DNA of 64,000 bases from Prolixibacteraceae bacterium (GTDB lineage Bacteria; Bacteroidota; Bacteroidia; Bacteroidales; Prolixibacteraceae), in assembly GCA_029975525.1 (NCBI GenBank), contig JARKOX010000149.1, positions 1 to 64,000 of the forward strand, given 5' to 3'. The notes beneath the pieces are model-generated. The model was not told the DNA's origin. It saw nothing but the letters and a program-made list of their open reading frames with translations, and did no database searches. Within the stretch, counting starts at the first letter, position 1; the number at the start of each line of letters is the position of its first letter. The translations under genes were made by a program, and so were the position numbers. Positions 23,584-32,175 of the stretch are shown piece by piece.

Positions 23584-26500
23584 GATTCACTGATTTCGTA
23601 ATTCTTCTTTTTACTGCTTGAAATATAGGTATAGAGGGCAGGAATCACGTAAAGGGTGAGCACCAGCGAAAAGAGCAGGCCGCCAATAATGACAATCCCC
23701 ATGGAAACACGGCTTTTGGCGCCGGCGCCCAGCGCCAGGGCAATCGGAACAGCGCCCAGTACCGTGGCCAGACTGGTCATCAGAATTGGACGGAACCTTT
23801 GGGTAGCCGCTTCGAGCACGGCACTCCGGATGGTTTTTCCGGCCGCCTTTTTCTGGTTGGCAAATTCCACGATCAGAATGCCGTTTTTGGTTACGATCCC
23901 GATCAGCATAATCATCCCAATCTGGCTGAAAATATTGATCGTCTGCCCGAAAATGATCAGTGAGAGCAATGCCCCGGCAATGGCCAGCGGCACGGTAAAC
24001 ATGATCACCAGCGGGTCACGGAAACTTTCGAACTGCGCCGAAAGGATCAGGTAGATCAGTATCAGCGCCAGCATAAATGCAAAAAGCAAGGTATTGGAGC
24101 TTTCGGCGTAGTCGCGCGACGGGCCGGAAAGGCTTGTGACAAAAGTATCGTCGAGCACCTCTTGGGCAATGCGGTCCATGGCTTCAATCCCCTGTCCAAG
24201 CGTGTAGCCCGGCGACGGGTTGGCCGAAAAGGTTGCCGAGATGTAACGATTAAACCGGTAGATCTGCGGCAGGCTGCTGTTGTACTGTACCTGGATCAGA
24301 TTATCGAGCTGCACCAGCTCGTTGCGGCGGTTGCGCACATACACCGTACTGAGGTCGACCGGGTCGTCGCGGAAAGGCCGGTCGGCCTGGCCAATCACCT
24401 GGTACTGTTTCCCGTTGTAGATGAAATACCCCATCCGCTGCCCGCTGAAAAAGAGCTGCAGCGTTTCGGCAATATCACGAATGGTAACTCCCATGGTACG
24501 GGCGCGGTCGCGATCGATGGTCAGCGTCATCTCCGGCTTGTTGAATTTCAGGTTGAGGTCGACTACCTGAAAGGCCGGATCTTCCTGTGCCCGTTTCAAA
24601 AACGCAGGCAGCACCTCCTTGAGTTTATCGATATTCTGGGCCTGGATTACATATTGAACAGGCATTCCGCCGCCTCTTCCCACCTGAATCGTTTGCTCCT
24701 GACTGACAATAACGCGGGCGAAAGTCATCGGGCGGAAACGGGCGGTCAACTCATCGGCAATCTCCTGCTGCGAACGTTCACGATCGCCGGGCGGGGTCAG
24801 CGTCATCCGGATAAAACCGGAGTTGGTTGCACCCGAACTTCCGAATCCCGGCGAGGTCAATCCGATGAAAGCCTCTTTTTCGGGCAGGGAGTCGACGATG
24901 GCGATCAGCTGCTTCATGTATTCATCCATCTTCTCATAAGAGACCCCTTCGGGAGCCGTAGCCGAAATCATCAAACGGCTTTTGTCCTGCATCGGGGCCA
25001 GTTCCCCCGGAATAGAGAACCACAATCCCCCAACCATCAGAATGGCTACCGCCATTACCGCGAAGGCCACCCACCGGTGTTTTAAAAAGTGGTCCAGCGA
25101 ACGGTTGTACCGGCCAATCAGGGCAACGAAGAACCGCTCGGTACGCTCGTAAAAGCGGCTGTGGTGTTCGTTGTGTTTCAGCCAGTGGGCGCTCATCATC
25201 GGGGTTAGGGTCAACGACACCACGGCAGAAATGATAACCGCCCCGGCCATCACAATGGCAAACTCGCGGAACAGCTGGCCGGTTAATCCCTGCAGAAAAA
25301 TAATCGGCAGAAATACCGCCGCCAGCGTGATGGTGGTGGAGACAATGGCAAAGAAAATCTCTTTGGAACCTTTGAATCCGGCCTCCAGCGGCGACATTCC
25401 CTCCTCGATTTTACGGTAGATATTTTCGAGAACCACAATCGCATCATCCACCACCAGGCCGGTAGCCAGCACAATACTGAGCAACGTCAGAATGTTAATG
25501 GTGTAGCCGGCCAGGTACATCACAAAGAAAGAGCCGATCAGCGAAATCGGGATGGCAAAAACCGGGATGAGGGTGGTACGCCATTCGCGCAGGAAAAAGA
25601 AGATAACCAATACCACCAGCGTAAAAGCGATCAGAATCGTCTCCTGTACCTCATCAATGGCATTTCGAATCGAGATGGTAGTATCCGACGACGTGCCGAT
25701 GCGTAAATCTTCGGGCATGTCTTTTTTGATCTGCTCAATGCGGCGCAGCACTTCGTCTACGATGGTAATGTGGTTGGCTCCCGGAAGCGGCGTAATCGCC
25801 AGGCCGATCATCGGGATGCCGCCGTTTCCGCGCATAATCGACTTTTCGTTTTCGGCCGTGAGCACCGCATTTCCGACATCCTTAAACTTCACCAGCATTC
25901 CGTCCGACTCGCGGATAATCATATCGTTAAACTCGGCCGCTGTCGTCATCCGGCCGTAAGTACGCACCGAAAGTTCCGTTCCGTACCCCTCAATCCGTCC
26001 GGTAGGAAGCTCAATATTTTCGCGGTTCAGCGCATCGCGCACGTCGAGCGGGGTAAGCCCGTAACCGGCCAGTTTCAGCGGGTCGATATACAATTTGATG
26101 GAGTAGCGTTTTTCCCCGTAAATCCGGATTTCACTGACTCCCGGAACGGTTTGCAGCTGCTCTTTGAAAAGATTGTTGCCAATTTCTGAAAGCTCCAGCA
26201 GGCTGCGTTTTTCGCTCTGCAGGGTCATCACATAAATGGGGTTCGAGTCGGCATCGGTTTTCACCACGATGGGCGGGTCGACATCGGGGGGAAGGTTGCG
26301 CCGGGCGCGCGACACCCGGTCGCGTACGTCATTGGCCGCCGCCTCCATTTCGGTACCCACATTAAATTCCACAGTAATGGAACTTGCCCCGTCACGCGAG
26401 ATCGAGGTGAGTGTCCGGATACCGGCAATCCCGTTGATACTCTCTTCCAAAGGCTCCGTTATCTGGCTTTCGATCACATCGGCATTGGCGCCCGGATAGC

Positions 26501-26648
26501 TGGTTGAAACATTGATGGTAGGCGGTTCGATGCTGGGGTATTCACGAACCCCCAAAAAAGTGTACCCGATGATCCCGAACAGTACGATCAGGATGGATAA
26601 CACCATCGACAATACCGGCCTTTTGATAAATATGGCAGAAAAATTCAT
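23580..26648 (-). CDS. RND efflux permease, HAE-1 type (RND operon 1)
   Basis: 1022 residues, the standard AcrB-like length. Motifs: N-terminal helix then SIEPPTINVSTSYPGANADVIE near residue 38, NDVRDRVSRARRNLP near 107, ATGLVVDDAIVVLENIYRKIEEG near 395 with the Asp pair of helix 4 that relays protons, and LTGQLFREFAIVMAGAVIIS near 460. Twelve helices in two blocks of six (1+5, 7+5) with two large periplasmic loops. It exchanges protons for amphiphilic drugs or other hydrophobic compounds, passed to TolC with the adaptor. The ATG at 26648 follows the adaptor gene by 12 bp. Substrate unknown. Confidence 0.95.
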   Translation of the reverse strand: MNFSAIFIKRPVLSMVLSILIVLFGIIGYTFLGVREYPSIEPPTINVSTSYPGANADVIESQITEPLEESINGIAGIRTLTSISRDGASSITVEFNVGTEMEAAANDVRDRVSRARRNLPPDVDPPIVVKTDADSNPIYVMTLQSEKRSLLELSEIGNNLFKEQLQTVPGVSEIRIYGEKRYSIKLYIDPLKLAGYGLTPLDVRDALNRENIELPTGRIEGYGTELSVRTYGRMTTAAEFNDMIIRESDGMLVKFKDVGNAVLTAENEKSIMRGNGGIPMIGLAITPLPGANHITIVDEVLRRIEQIKKDMPEDLRIGTSSDTTISIRNAIDEVQETILIAFTLVVLVIFFFLREWRTTLIPVFAIPISLIGSFFVMYLAGYTINILTLLSIVLATGLVVDDAIVVLENIYRKIEEGMSPLEAGFKGSKEIFFAIVSTTITLAAVFLPIIFLQGLTGQLFREFAIVMAGAVIISAVVSLTLTPMMSAHWLKHNEHHSRFYERTERFFVALIGRYNRSLDHFLKHRWVAFAVMAVAILMVGGLWFSIPGELAPMQDKSRLMISATAPEGVSYEKMDEYMKQLIAIVDSLPEKEAFIGLTSPGFGSSGATNSGFIRMTLTPPGDRERSQQEIADELTARFRPMTFARVIVSQEQTIQVGRGGGMPVQYVIQAQNIDKLKEVLPAFLKRAQEDPAFQVVDLNLKFNKPEMTLTIDRDRARTMGVTIRDIAETLQLFFSGQRMGYFIYNGKQYQVIGQADRPFRDDPVDLSTVYVRNRRNELVQLDNLIQVQYNSSLPQIYRFNRYISATFSANPSPGYTLGQGIEAMDRIAQEVLDDTFVTSLSGPSRDYAESSNTLLFAFMLALILIYLILSAQFESFRDPLVIMFTVPLAIAGALLSLIIFGQTINIFSQIGMIMLIGIVTKNGILIVEFANQKKAAGKTIRSAVLEAATQRFRPILMTSLATVLGAVPIALALGAGAKSRVSMGIVIIGGLLFSLVLTLYVIPALYTYISSSKKKNYEISES

Positions 26649-26660
26649 ACGTGAGGCAAA

Positions 26661-27773
26661 TTAGTTTGGAGTTTGTGCTTGTGCTGCCCGGCCGGCTTCC
26701 TTAACCACCACCGGCGAACCATTGTTGATCTGGAGCAATCCCGAAACGATCAGGCTGTCGCCCGACTGAATTCCGCTTAAAATCTGTATTTCTGTCTCGG
26801 TGCGCAGGCCGGTCTGCACCTCCACCAGATTGGCCCGACCCGCTTTGCAGAGATAAACCGAACTCTTCGTCAGGTCAGAAATCAGCGCTTCCGAAGGGAT
26901 GGTCAAGGCATCGGGGAACGATTCGAGCACAATCGAAATGCGGGCAAAAGTTCCGGGGATCAGCTTTTGTCCGGTATTGGGACAGAGCGCCCGGACTTTC
27001 AGGCTGCGAGTTTCGGCCGTAATTCCTGCTTCGCTGGCAAAAATCCGTCCGGTGAAAACCGAATCTGAGTTTTCGATCTGAAAGGAAATCTCTTGTCCTT
27101 CGCGAATGAGGCTGCTGTATTTTTCGGGCACATCAAATTCAATTTTGACAGGGTTGAGCTGCTGCAAAGTGGCAACCACCGTGTTGCTGACCACAAAATT
27201 ACCGGGACTTACACTCCGCAACCCGATTTTACCGGAAAACGGGGCATACACTTCGGTTTTGGCAATCTGGGCCAGCAGCAACTGTTTGTCGGCCTGGGTG
27301 ATCTTCAGCTGATTGTAGGCGGCATCGTACTCCTCCTGGCTGATGGCTTTAATCTCGAGCAGCTTCCGTTTGCGATACTCCTCATCGGCCAGCAGTTTTT
27401 CCTGTGCCTGGTTGCGGCAGAGTTGCGCCTGCAAATCGGCATCGTTGATCTTCATCAACAGTTTGCCCTTCTCAACCAGCGAACCTTCCGTAAAATTGAT
27501 GCTGACCACCCGGCCGGAAACCTCCGGTTTTAACTCCACCTTTTCATTGGCCAGGATGGTTCCCGTAGCACTGATGCGGTTCTGTAAAAAACGGGGATGA
27601 ACCACCTGCGCTTCAACCGTGACAGGTCCTCCCCGGCGCCCGCCTCCCGCCTGAGCCGATTCCGGATTTTTTTTACTGCACCCGATCTGAAGAGAAAAAA
27701 GAGCTCCTGCAAGCAGAAATACGCTGGCGGAAGTCCGCACTACGTTACCGGTTAACAAATTGAAATTCGCCAT
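26661..27773 (-). CDS. RND periplasmic adaptor, lipoprotein (RND operon 1)
   Basis: 370 residues. Lipoprotein signal with lipobox LQIGC near residue 32, followed by a Gly/Arg-rich linker. HlyD/MFP layout: first half lipoyl NEKVELKPEVSGRVVSINFTEGSLVEKGKLLMKIND at about 75-110, a short alpha-hairpin (EYRKRKLLEIKAISQEEYDAAYNQL), second half lipoyl VYAPFSGKIGLRSVSPGNFV near 170, and beta-barrel and membrane-proximal domains to the end. It bridges permease and TolC in the periplasm. First gene of operon 1; the start at 27773 leaves a short leader with a 7-bp hairpin (AGGCTTT/AAAGCCT, 27804-27826) just upstream. Confidence 0.93.
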   Translation of the reverse strand: MANFNLLTGNVVRTSASVFLLAGALFSLQIGCSKKNPESAQAGGGRRGGPVTVEAQVVHPRFLQNRISATGTILANEKVELKPEVSGRVVSINFTEGSLVEKGKLLMKINDADLQAQLCRNQAQEKLLADEEYRKRKLLEIKAISQEEYDAAYNQLKITQADKQLLLAQIAKTEVYAPFSGKIGLRSVSPGNFVVSNTVVATLQQLNPVKIEFDVPEKYSSLIREGQEISFQIENSDSVFTGRIFASEAGITAETRSLKVRALCPNTGQKLIPGTFARISIVLESFPDALTIPSEALISDLTKSSVYLCKAGRANLVEVQTGLRTETEIQILSGIQSGDSLIVSGLLQINNGSPVVVKEAGRAAQAQTPN

Positions 27774-28341
27774 TTTAAATCATTAAGAAAGTGGTCAAAA
27801 ATAAGGCTTTGCCGCATGTAAAGCCTGAGACTAACAAATCTAACAAAATTTTAACCTGTTGCTGTTTGTGCCACTCCCTGCCCGATGCAGATCACGGTCA
27901 AAAACAACAAACCGGCTGATTTGATTGTCATCTGTCATTTTGGTTTAATCTGAAAAAAATTAAAAATTTCATAACCTTCACCACACGGATCCTGACCGTT
28001 TTTACCCACCCCAAAAAAACTTCGCCTGCTCGCCCGAAAAACCGTGATTGCCTTGCTACAAAAGGCTTTCAGGTTAAAAAATCATGAAAAAGATATTGTA
28101 CAACATATCCTGACGATAGCACCCTAATTATAAGAAAGTTGCAACTAAAGGCCCGCAGCGCAAAAAAACTTTAATTCCCTGTTTTTCTTGACATTCCACA
28201 AGCATCCCTCAAAGTGCCTGAGCCTCACCTTCCCGGCAAATAATCCGCAACTTGGTTGTTAATAAATTATTACTATTTTTGGTGGCCTTCGAGAATAATT
28301 TTTCGAAAACAAGATTTTTTATACTACAAAGCTAACATACC
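27774..28341. other. 568-bp divergent intergenic region
   Basis: No gene is supported. It separates the RND operon 1 start (minus) from the EF-G2 gene (plus). I see a 7-bp hairpin at 27804-27826 that would lie in the adaptor leader, TAnnTTTG-like elements on the minus strand at 27796-27803 (TATTTTTG) and 27835-27842 (TAGATTTG), a direct repeat TAACAAA at 27832 and 27841, and the EF-G2 promoter at 28252-28281. The middle (27900-28240) is AT-rich with no recognisable RNA. Confidence 0.6.
28252..28281 (+). promoter_or_regulatory. Promoter of the EF-G2 gene
   Basis: TTG at 28252-28254 and TATTTTTG at 28274-28281, 19 bp apart, match the Bacteroidota -33/-7 pattern (TTTG, TAnnTTTG). The predicted transcript start is about 50 bp before the ATG at 28342. 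Confidence 0.55.
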
Positions 28342-30498
28342 ATGAAAGTTTACAAAACGAACCAAATTCGGAACATTGCCTTAATTGGAAATGCCGGCAG
28401 TGGAAAAACCACCCTCGCAGAAGCCATGCTGCTGGAGGGTGGAGTAATTAATCGTCGGGGCGAAGTCACGGCCAAAAATACGGTTTCAGACTACCAGCCG
28501 ATCGAACAGGAATATGGCAACTCGGTATTCTCTTCTGTGTTATATGCCGAGTACAACGATTACAAAATCAACATTCTTGACACGCCTGGTATGGACGATC
28601 TGAGTGGCGGCGTGGTTTCGTCGCTCGAAGTGGCCGATACGGGGCTGTTGATGGTAAACTCTTCAAACGGGGTGGAAGCTGGCACCGAAGCTGCGGCCCG
28701 TCACGCCGAAACCAAACACAAACCGCTGATTTTTGTCTTCAACCAGTTGGACCACGAAAACGCCAACTTCGACCAGACCCTCGACAAATGCAAATCGATC
28801 TTCGGAAATAAAGTTACGATCGTCCAATATCCGGTTGATGCCGGTCCCGGTTTCAGCTCCATCATCGATGTGCTGAAAATGAAACTGTACAAATACGGCA
28901 AAGATGGCGGCCAGCCGGAAGTGCTCGAAATCCCCGCTTCGGAAAAAGAGCGGGCCGAAGAGCTGCACAACGAACTGATCGAAATGGCTGCCGAAAACGA
29001 AGAATCGCTGATGGAACTCTACTTCGAACAGGGGTCACTCAGCGAAGACGAGATGCGCAAAGGCATGAAAATGGGAATCCTGCAACGCGACCTTTTCCCC
29101 GTATTCTGCGTTTGTGCCAAGAAAAATATTGGGGTGAACCGTTTGCTGGAATTCATCGGAAACGTAGCCCCGGCGCCCAACGAATTGCCCATGCGCAAAA
29201 TCGAAAGCGGCAAAGAGGTGACCATGAGCGAAACCGAACAACCCAGCCTGTTTGTTTTCAAAACAGCCATTGAATCGCACGTGGGCGAAATCACCTATTT
29301 CAAGGTTATGTCGGGAAAAATCACCGAAAGCATCGACCTGACCAACGCCACCAACGGTGCAAAAGAACGGTTGTCGCAAATTTTTGTATCGGCCGGTAAA
29401 AGCCGCACCAAAGTACCCGAAATGGTGGCCGGCGACATTGGCTGCACCGTTAAGCTGAAAGAGACCAAATATAGCCAGACCCTTTCTACCAAAGAGTCCG
29501 GGACCAAATTTATCCCCCTGCAGTTTCCGGCTCCCCGTCACCGCGTGGCCGTGAAAGCAGTCAGCGAAACCGACGACGAAAAGGTAGGCGAAATCCTGAA
29601 CCGGATCAAATACGAAGACCCAACCTTTGTTATTGAATACTCCAAGGAGCTTCGCCAGCTGATCGTACACAGCCAGGGCGAATACCACATGAACATGCTG
29701 AAGTGGTTCTTCGACTCGGTGCATAAAATTGAGATCGAATTCAAAGAGCCGCGCATTCCCTACCGCGAAACCATTACCAAAGCGGCACAGGCCGATTACC
29801 GCCACAAAAAGCAGTCGGGCGGCGCCGGACAGTTTGGCGAGGTTCACATGATTATTGAACCGTTTGAAGAAGGCAGCACCCCGAAAAGTGTTTTCATTTT
29901 CGACGGAAAAGAACAGAAAATTTCGGTTCGCGACGTGCAGGAACACCAACTGTCGTGGGGCGGCAAACTGATCTTCTGCAACTGTATTGTGGGCGGCTCG
30001 ATCGACGCCCGTTTTATGCCGGCAATCCTGAAAGGGATCATGGAAAAAATGGAGCAGGGCCCGCTCACCGGCTCTTATGCCCGCGACATCATCGTGTATG
30101 TGTACGATGGTAAAATGCACCCGGTCGATTCCAATGAGATTTCGTTCAAACTGGCGGGCCGCAACGCTTTCAGCATGGCTTTCAAAAAAGCCAACCCGAA
30201 AATTCTGGAGCCGATCTACGACCTGGAAGTGTGGGTACCCAGCGACCGCATGGGCGACGTGATGAGCGACCTCCAGGGACGCCGCGCCCTCATCATGGGA
30301 ATGGGTTCCGAAAAAGGGTATGAAAAGATCTCGGCCCGCGTTCCGCTGAAAGAGATGAACAAATACGCCACCTCGCTGAGTTCGATCACCGGAGGCCGCG
30401 GACAGTTCAAAATCAGTTTCAATGCCTATGAAAAAGTACCTGCCGACGTTCAGGATGAGCTCCTCAAAGCTTACGAAGCCGAGCAGGAAGAAGAATAA
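28342..30498 (+). CDS. Elongation factor G paralogue of the EF-G2 type
   Basis: 718 residues with all EF-G domains in order: G domain (1-270), domain II (about 300-390), III-V with the QSGGAGQFGEVHMI block near 494 and EPIYDLEVWVPSDRMGDVMSDLQGRRA near 625. The GTPase motifs differ from housekeeping EF-G: the P-loop is GNAGSGKT (16-23) instead of AHVDHGKT, G3 is DTPGM (80-84) so the catalytic His after DTPG is Met, and G4 is NQLD. This is the EF-G2 type known in Bacteroides, where a paralogue reported to support translocation without GTP hydrolysis is needed under carbon limitation and for gut colonisation. I infer the same type of role. Own promoter and terminator. Confidence 0.88.
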   Translation: MKVYKTNQIRNIALIGNAGSGKTTLAEAMLLEGGVINRRGEVTAKNTVSDYQPIEQEYGNSVFSSVLYAEYNDYKINILDTPGMDDLSGGVVSSLEVADTGLLMVNSSNGVEAGTEAAARHAETKHKPLIFVFNQLDHENANFDQTLDKCKSIFGNKVTIVQYPVDAGPGFSSIIDVLKMKLYKYGKDGGQPEVLEIPASEKERAEELHNELIEMAAENEESLMELYFEQGSLSEDEMRKGMKMGILQRDLFPVFCVCAKKNIGVNRLLEFIGNVAPAPNELPMRKIESGKEVTMSETEQPSLFVFKTAIESHVGEITYFKVMSGKITESIDLTNATNGAKERLSQIFVSAGKSRTKVPEMVAGDIGCTVKLKETKYSQTLSTKESGTKFIPLQFPAPRHRVAVKAVSETDDEKVGEILNRIKYEDPTFVIEYSKELRQLIVHSQGEYHMNMLKWFFDSVHKIEIEFKEPRIPYRETITKAAQADYRHKKQSGGAGQFGEVHMIIEPFEEGSTPKSVFIFDGKEQKISVRDVQEHQLSWGGKLIFCNCIVGGSIDARFMPAILKGIMEKMEQGPLTGSYARDIIVYVYDGKMHPVDSNEISFKLAGRNAFSMAFKKANPKILEPIYDLEVWVPSDRMGDVMSDLQGRRALIMGMGSEKGYEKISARVPLKEMNKYATSLSSITGGRGQFKISFNAYEKVPADVQDELLKAYEAEQEEE

Positions 30499-30544
30499 CA
30501 GACCATTTTCTAATCCATTTTCTATAAAACTAAACTAATGGAAG

Positions 30545-30577
30545 CCCTGGTCCGTGAGGCCCGGGGTTTTCTTTTTT
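30545..30577 (+). terminator. Intrinsic terminator after the EF-G2 gene
   Basis: CCCTGG-T-CC (30545-30553) pairs with GG-C-CCGGGG (30558-30566) around a GTGA loop, with one G-U and one mismatch, followed by TTTTCTTTTTT. Its T-run overlaps the stop codon of the convergent GH5 gene. Confidence 0.8.
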
Positions 30578-31673
30578 ATTGCCCCGCCAAAATAGTGATC
30601 AGCTCCTCATTGCGACTCCCGTCGCCATTCACCAGCCCGAAGTTGTTACTTTTGTAATTCCAGTTGGCAAAAGCAATCCCATTTTCACGGAAAAGCACCA
30701 GCATGTCGCGGTACCAGCTGAGCCGTTCAGCGGCAGGCGCATCGGCAACAATTCCGAATTCGCCGCAATAGAGCGGTAACCCGAGCGACCTGGCTTTTCG
30801 TAAGGGTTCCTGAAACATCTCCAGCAACACGGTTTGGTCAAATTGCCTGCCCACCCAGTTTTGAACGGCAGGCCGGATGCTGTCGGGAAGCTGGCTGAAC
30901 TCTTCAGCCGTCAGGATGGTCCCGGGATAATGCACCGGTCCGTTGTAATTTTTGAGGCTGGTCCAGCCGGCCTGGTAATGGCTCAACAAAAACGGCTCGT
31001 AAAAATGAAAACTGAGGATCAGGTTGGAGTCATTTTCCGGAACTTTCAGTTCATCGAAAGTGGCGTACGACTGCCAGCGGTTTGATCCCAGCACGATGGT
31101 GCGGCCGGGCTCCAGTTCGCGGATAACAGCGATAGCCCGGGCAGCCAGCTGGTTCCACTGCTCCGGATCGTCGGCAACGGCCTCATTCATCAGCTCGTAA
31201 GCCACGGCATGGTTGGGGTAACTTTTCAGCGCCGCCGACAAGTCGCGCCAGAGGTTGTAAAATTTCTCCTGCTCGGCCGGATCGGTCCAAAGCGGTTTTT
31301 CGGCAGCATTAAAATAGTGTGAACGCAAAATGTGGAGGTCGACAATCACGCGCAAGTTGGCCCGCAGGCACCAATCGATGCAGGAGGTCAGCAGCCGGAA
31401 CGCCTCCGGGTGACGGGCGCCCGACTCACCCCACATTTGCTCCTCGTCGATGGGCAGGCGGATATGGTCAAATCCCATCTGCGCAATAGCCTGCACATCG
31501 GCCTCCGTAAAAAAAGCTTCGCGTTCAACCCCGCGCCGGCTGCTTTGCGAAAGCCAATGGGCCACATTGGTTCCCGATTTTACCTCAAACTTCCCGGAAG
31601 TTCCGGAACTCTCCCGGAAATTGCAACTGCCCAGAAAAATGAGCGTTGAAATTGCGAAAACAAAAATTCTCAT
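30576..31673 (-). CDS. Glycoside hydrolase family 5 lipoprotein
   Basis: 365 residues. Lipoprotein signal with lipobox FLGSC (Cys17), so probably attached to the outer membrane. The TIM-barrel catalytic domain covers about residues 30-360: GTNVAHWLS at the first strand, GFDHIRLPID near 70 (conserved Arg), VIVDLHILRSHYF near 110, YELMNEAVAD near 158 with the Asn-Glu acid/base, SFHFYEPF near 215 and YCGEFGI near 303 with the nucleophile Glu. GH5 enzymes cut beta-linked glycans such as cellulose, mannan or xylan; the substrate cannot be told. It stands alone, not in a SusCD locus. Gap 31674-32175 follows. Confidence 0.9.
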   Translation of the reverse strand: MRIFVFAISTLIFLGSCNFRESSGTSGKFEVKSGTNVAHWLSQSSRRGVEREAFFTEADVQAIAQMGFDHIRLPIDEEQMWGESGARHPEAFRLLTSCIDWCLRANLRVIVDLHILRSHYFNAAEKPLWTDPAEQEKFYNLWRDLSAALKSYPNHAVAYELMNEAVADDPEQWNQLAARAIAVIRELEPGRTIVLGSNRWQSYATFDELKVPENDSNLILSFHFYEPFLLSHYQAGWTSLKNYNGPVHYPGTILTAEEFSQLPDSIRPAVQNWVGRQFDQTVLLEMFQEPLRKARSLGLPLYCGEFGIVADAPAAERLSWYRDMLVLFRENGIAFANWNYKSNNFGLVNGDGSRNEELITILAGQ

Positions 31674-32175
31674 ATTGGTTTAGTTTTTTGTGACGATTAA
31701 AAATAGCTCAAAAATGAATCACTTCCGGAAATAACATTTTTTTGTCTGTTGATGAACAAAAGCAAAGTGGTTTTATGTTGCATCGCGGTATTCTTACCCT
31801 TTTCCGATCAGCTTTCGGATCATCTATACATAAAAAAACTGTTTTGCAACCGGCATTTCGAACATAAAAATATCTCTTCTGGAACCATGCAACATAAACC
31901 TGATTTTGAAAAGATCCCGAAAAACATAAAGCCTACAAAAACAACATCTTACAATTTTCTCTTTAACATTTTTCAAACAGTGCAACGCTCTGAAAAATAA
32001 AATCAATATATTGGGAAGCTGAAAAGCGTGTTGGTAAATTAATGCGTTATTGAATATGGACCTCAATAGCGTGACTTTCAACCAGAACCTGCTATTGTAC
32101 AAAACAAACCCTTGTGAGCGGCGGCGTTCGTGGCGTTGTGATATTAATATCAACACCAGCCTAAAACAAAACCAA
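31674..32175. other. 502-bp AT-rich region between GH5 and histidine kinase genes
   Basis: No gene is convincingly supported. An 83-codon frame at 31749-32000 has a Lys/Phe/Asn-rich, low-complexity composition unlike the neighbouring genes. An upstream in-frame extension of the kinase (ATG at 32056) crosses the last 120 bp. Promoters for the divergent GH5 and kinase genes should be here but I do not see a clear TAnnTTTG element. Confidence 0.5.

Noticed and set aside
27862-27880. Second sigma-54 promoter on the minus strand (TGGCAC before RND operon 1)
   Set aside because: TGGCAC is present but the bases that should read TTGC at the right spacing read otherwise; -12 element missing.
29035-30120. 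361-codon open frame on the minus strand
   Set aside because: Antisense to the EF-G2 gene, whose protein is clearly real; the frame is Phe/His/Gly-rich with no motif.
31749-32000. 83-codon ORF in the gap before the histidine kinase
   Set aside because: AT-rich, Lys/Asn/Phe-rich product with no domain and no clear promoter or terminator; composition differs from all real genes here.
32050-32175. Longer histidine kinase start (TTG 32050 or ATG 32056)
   Set aside because: The extra 40 residues have no domain character and a stretch of Arg/Cys/Asn; the ATG at 32176 begins right at the receiver-like domain. Not fully excluded.
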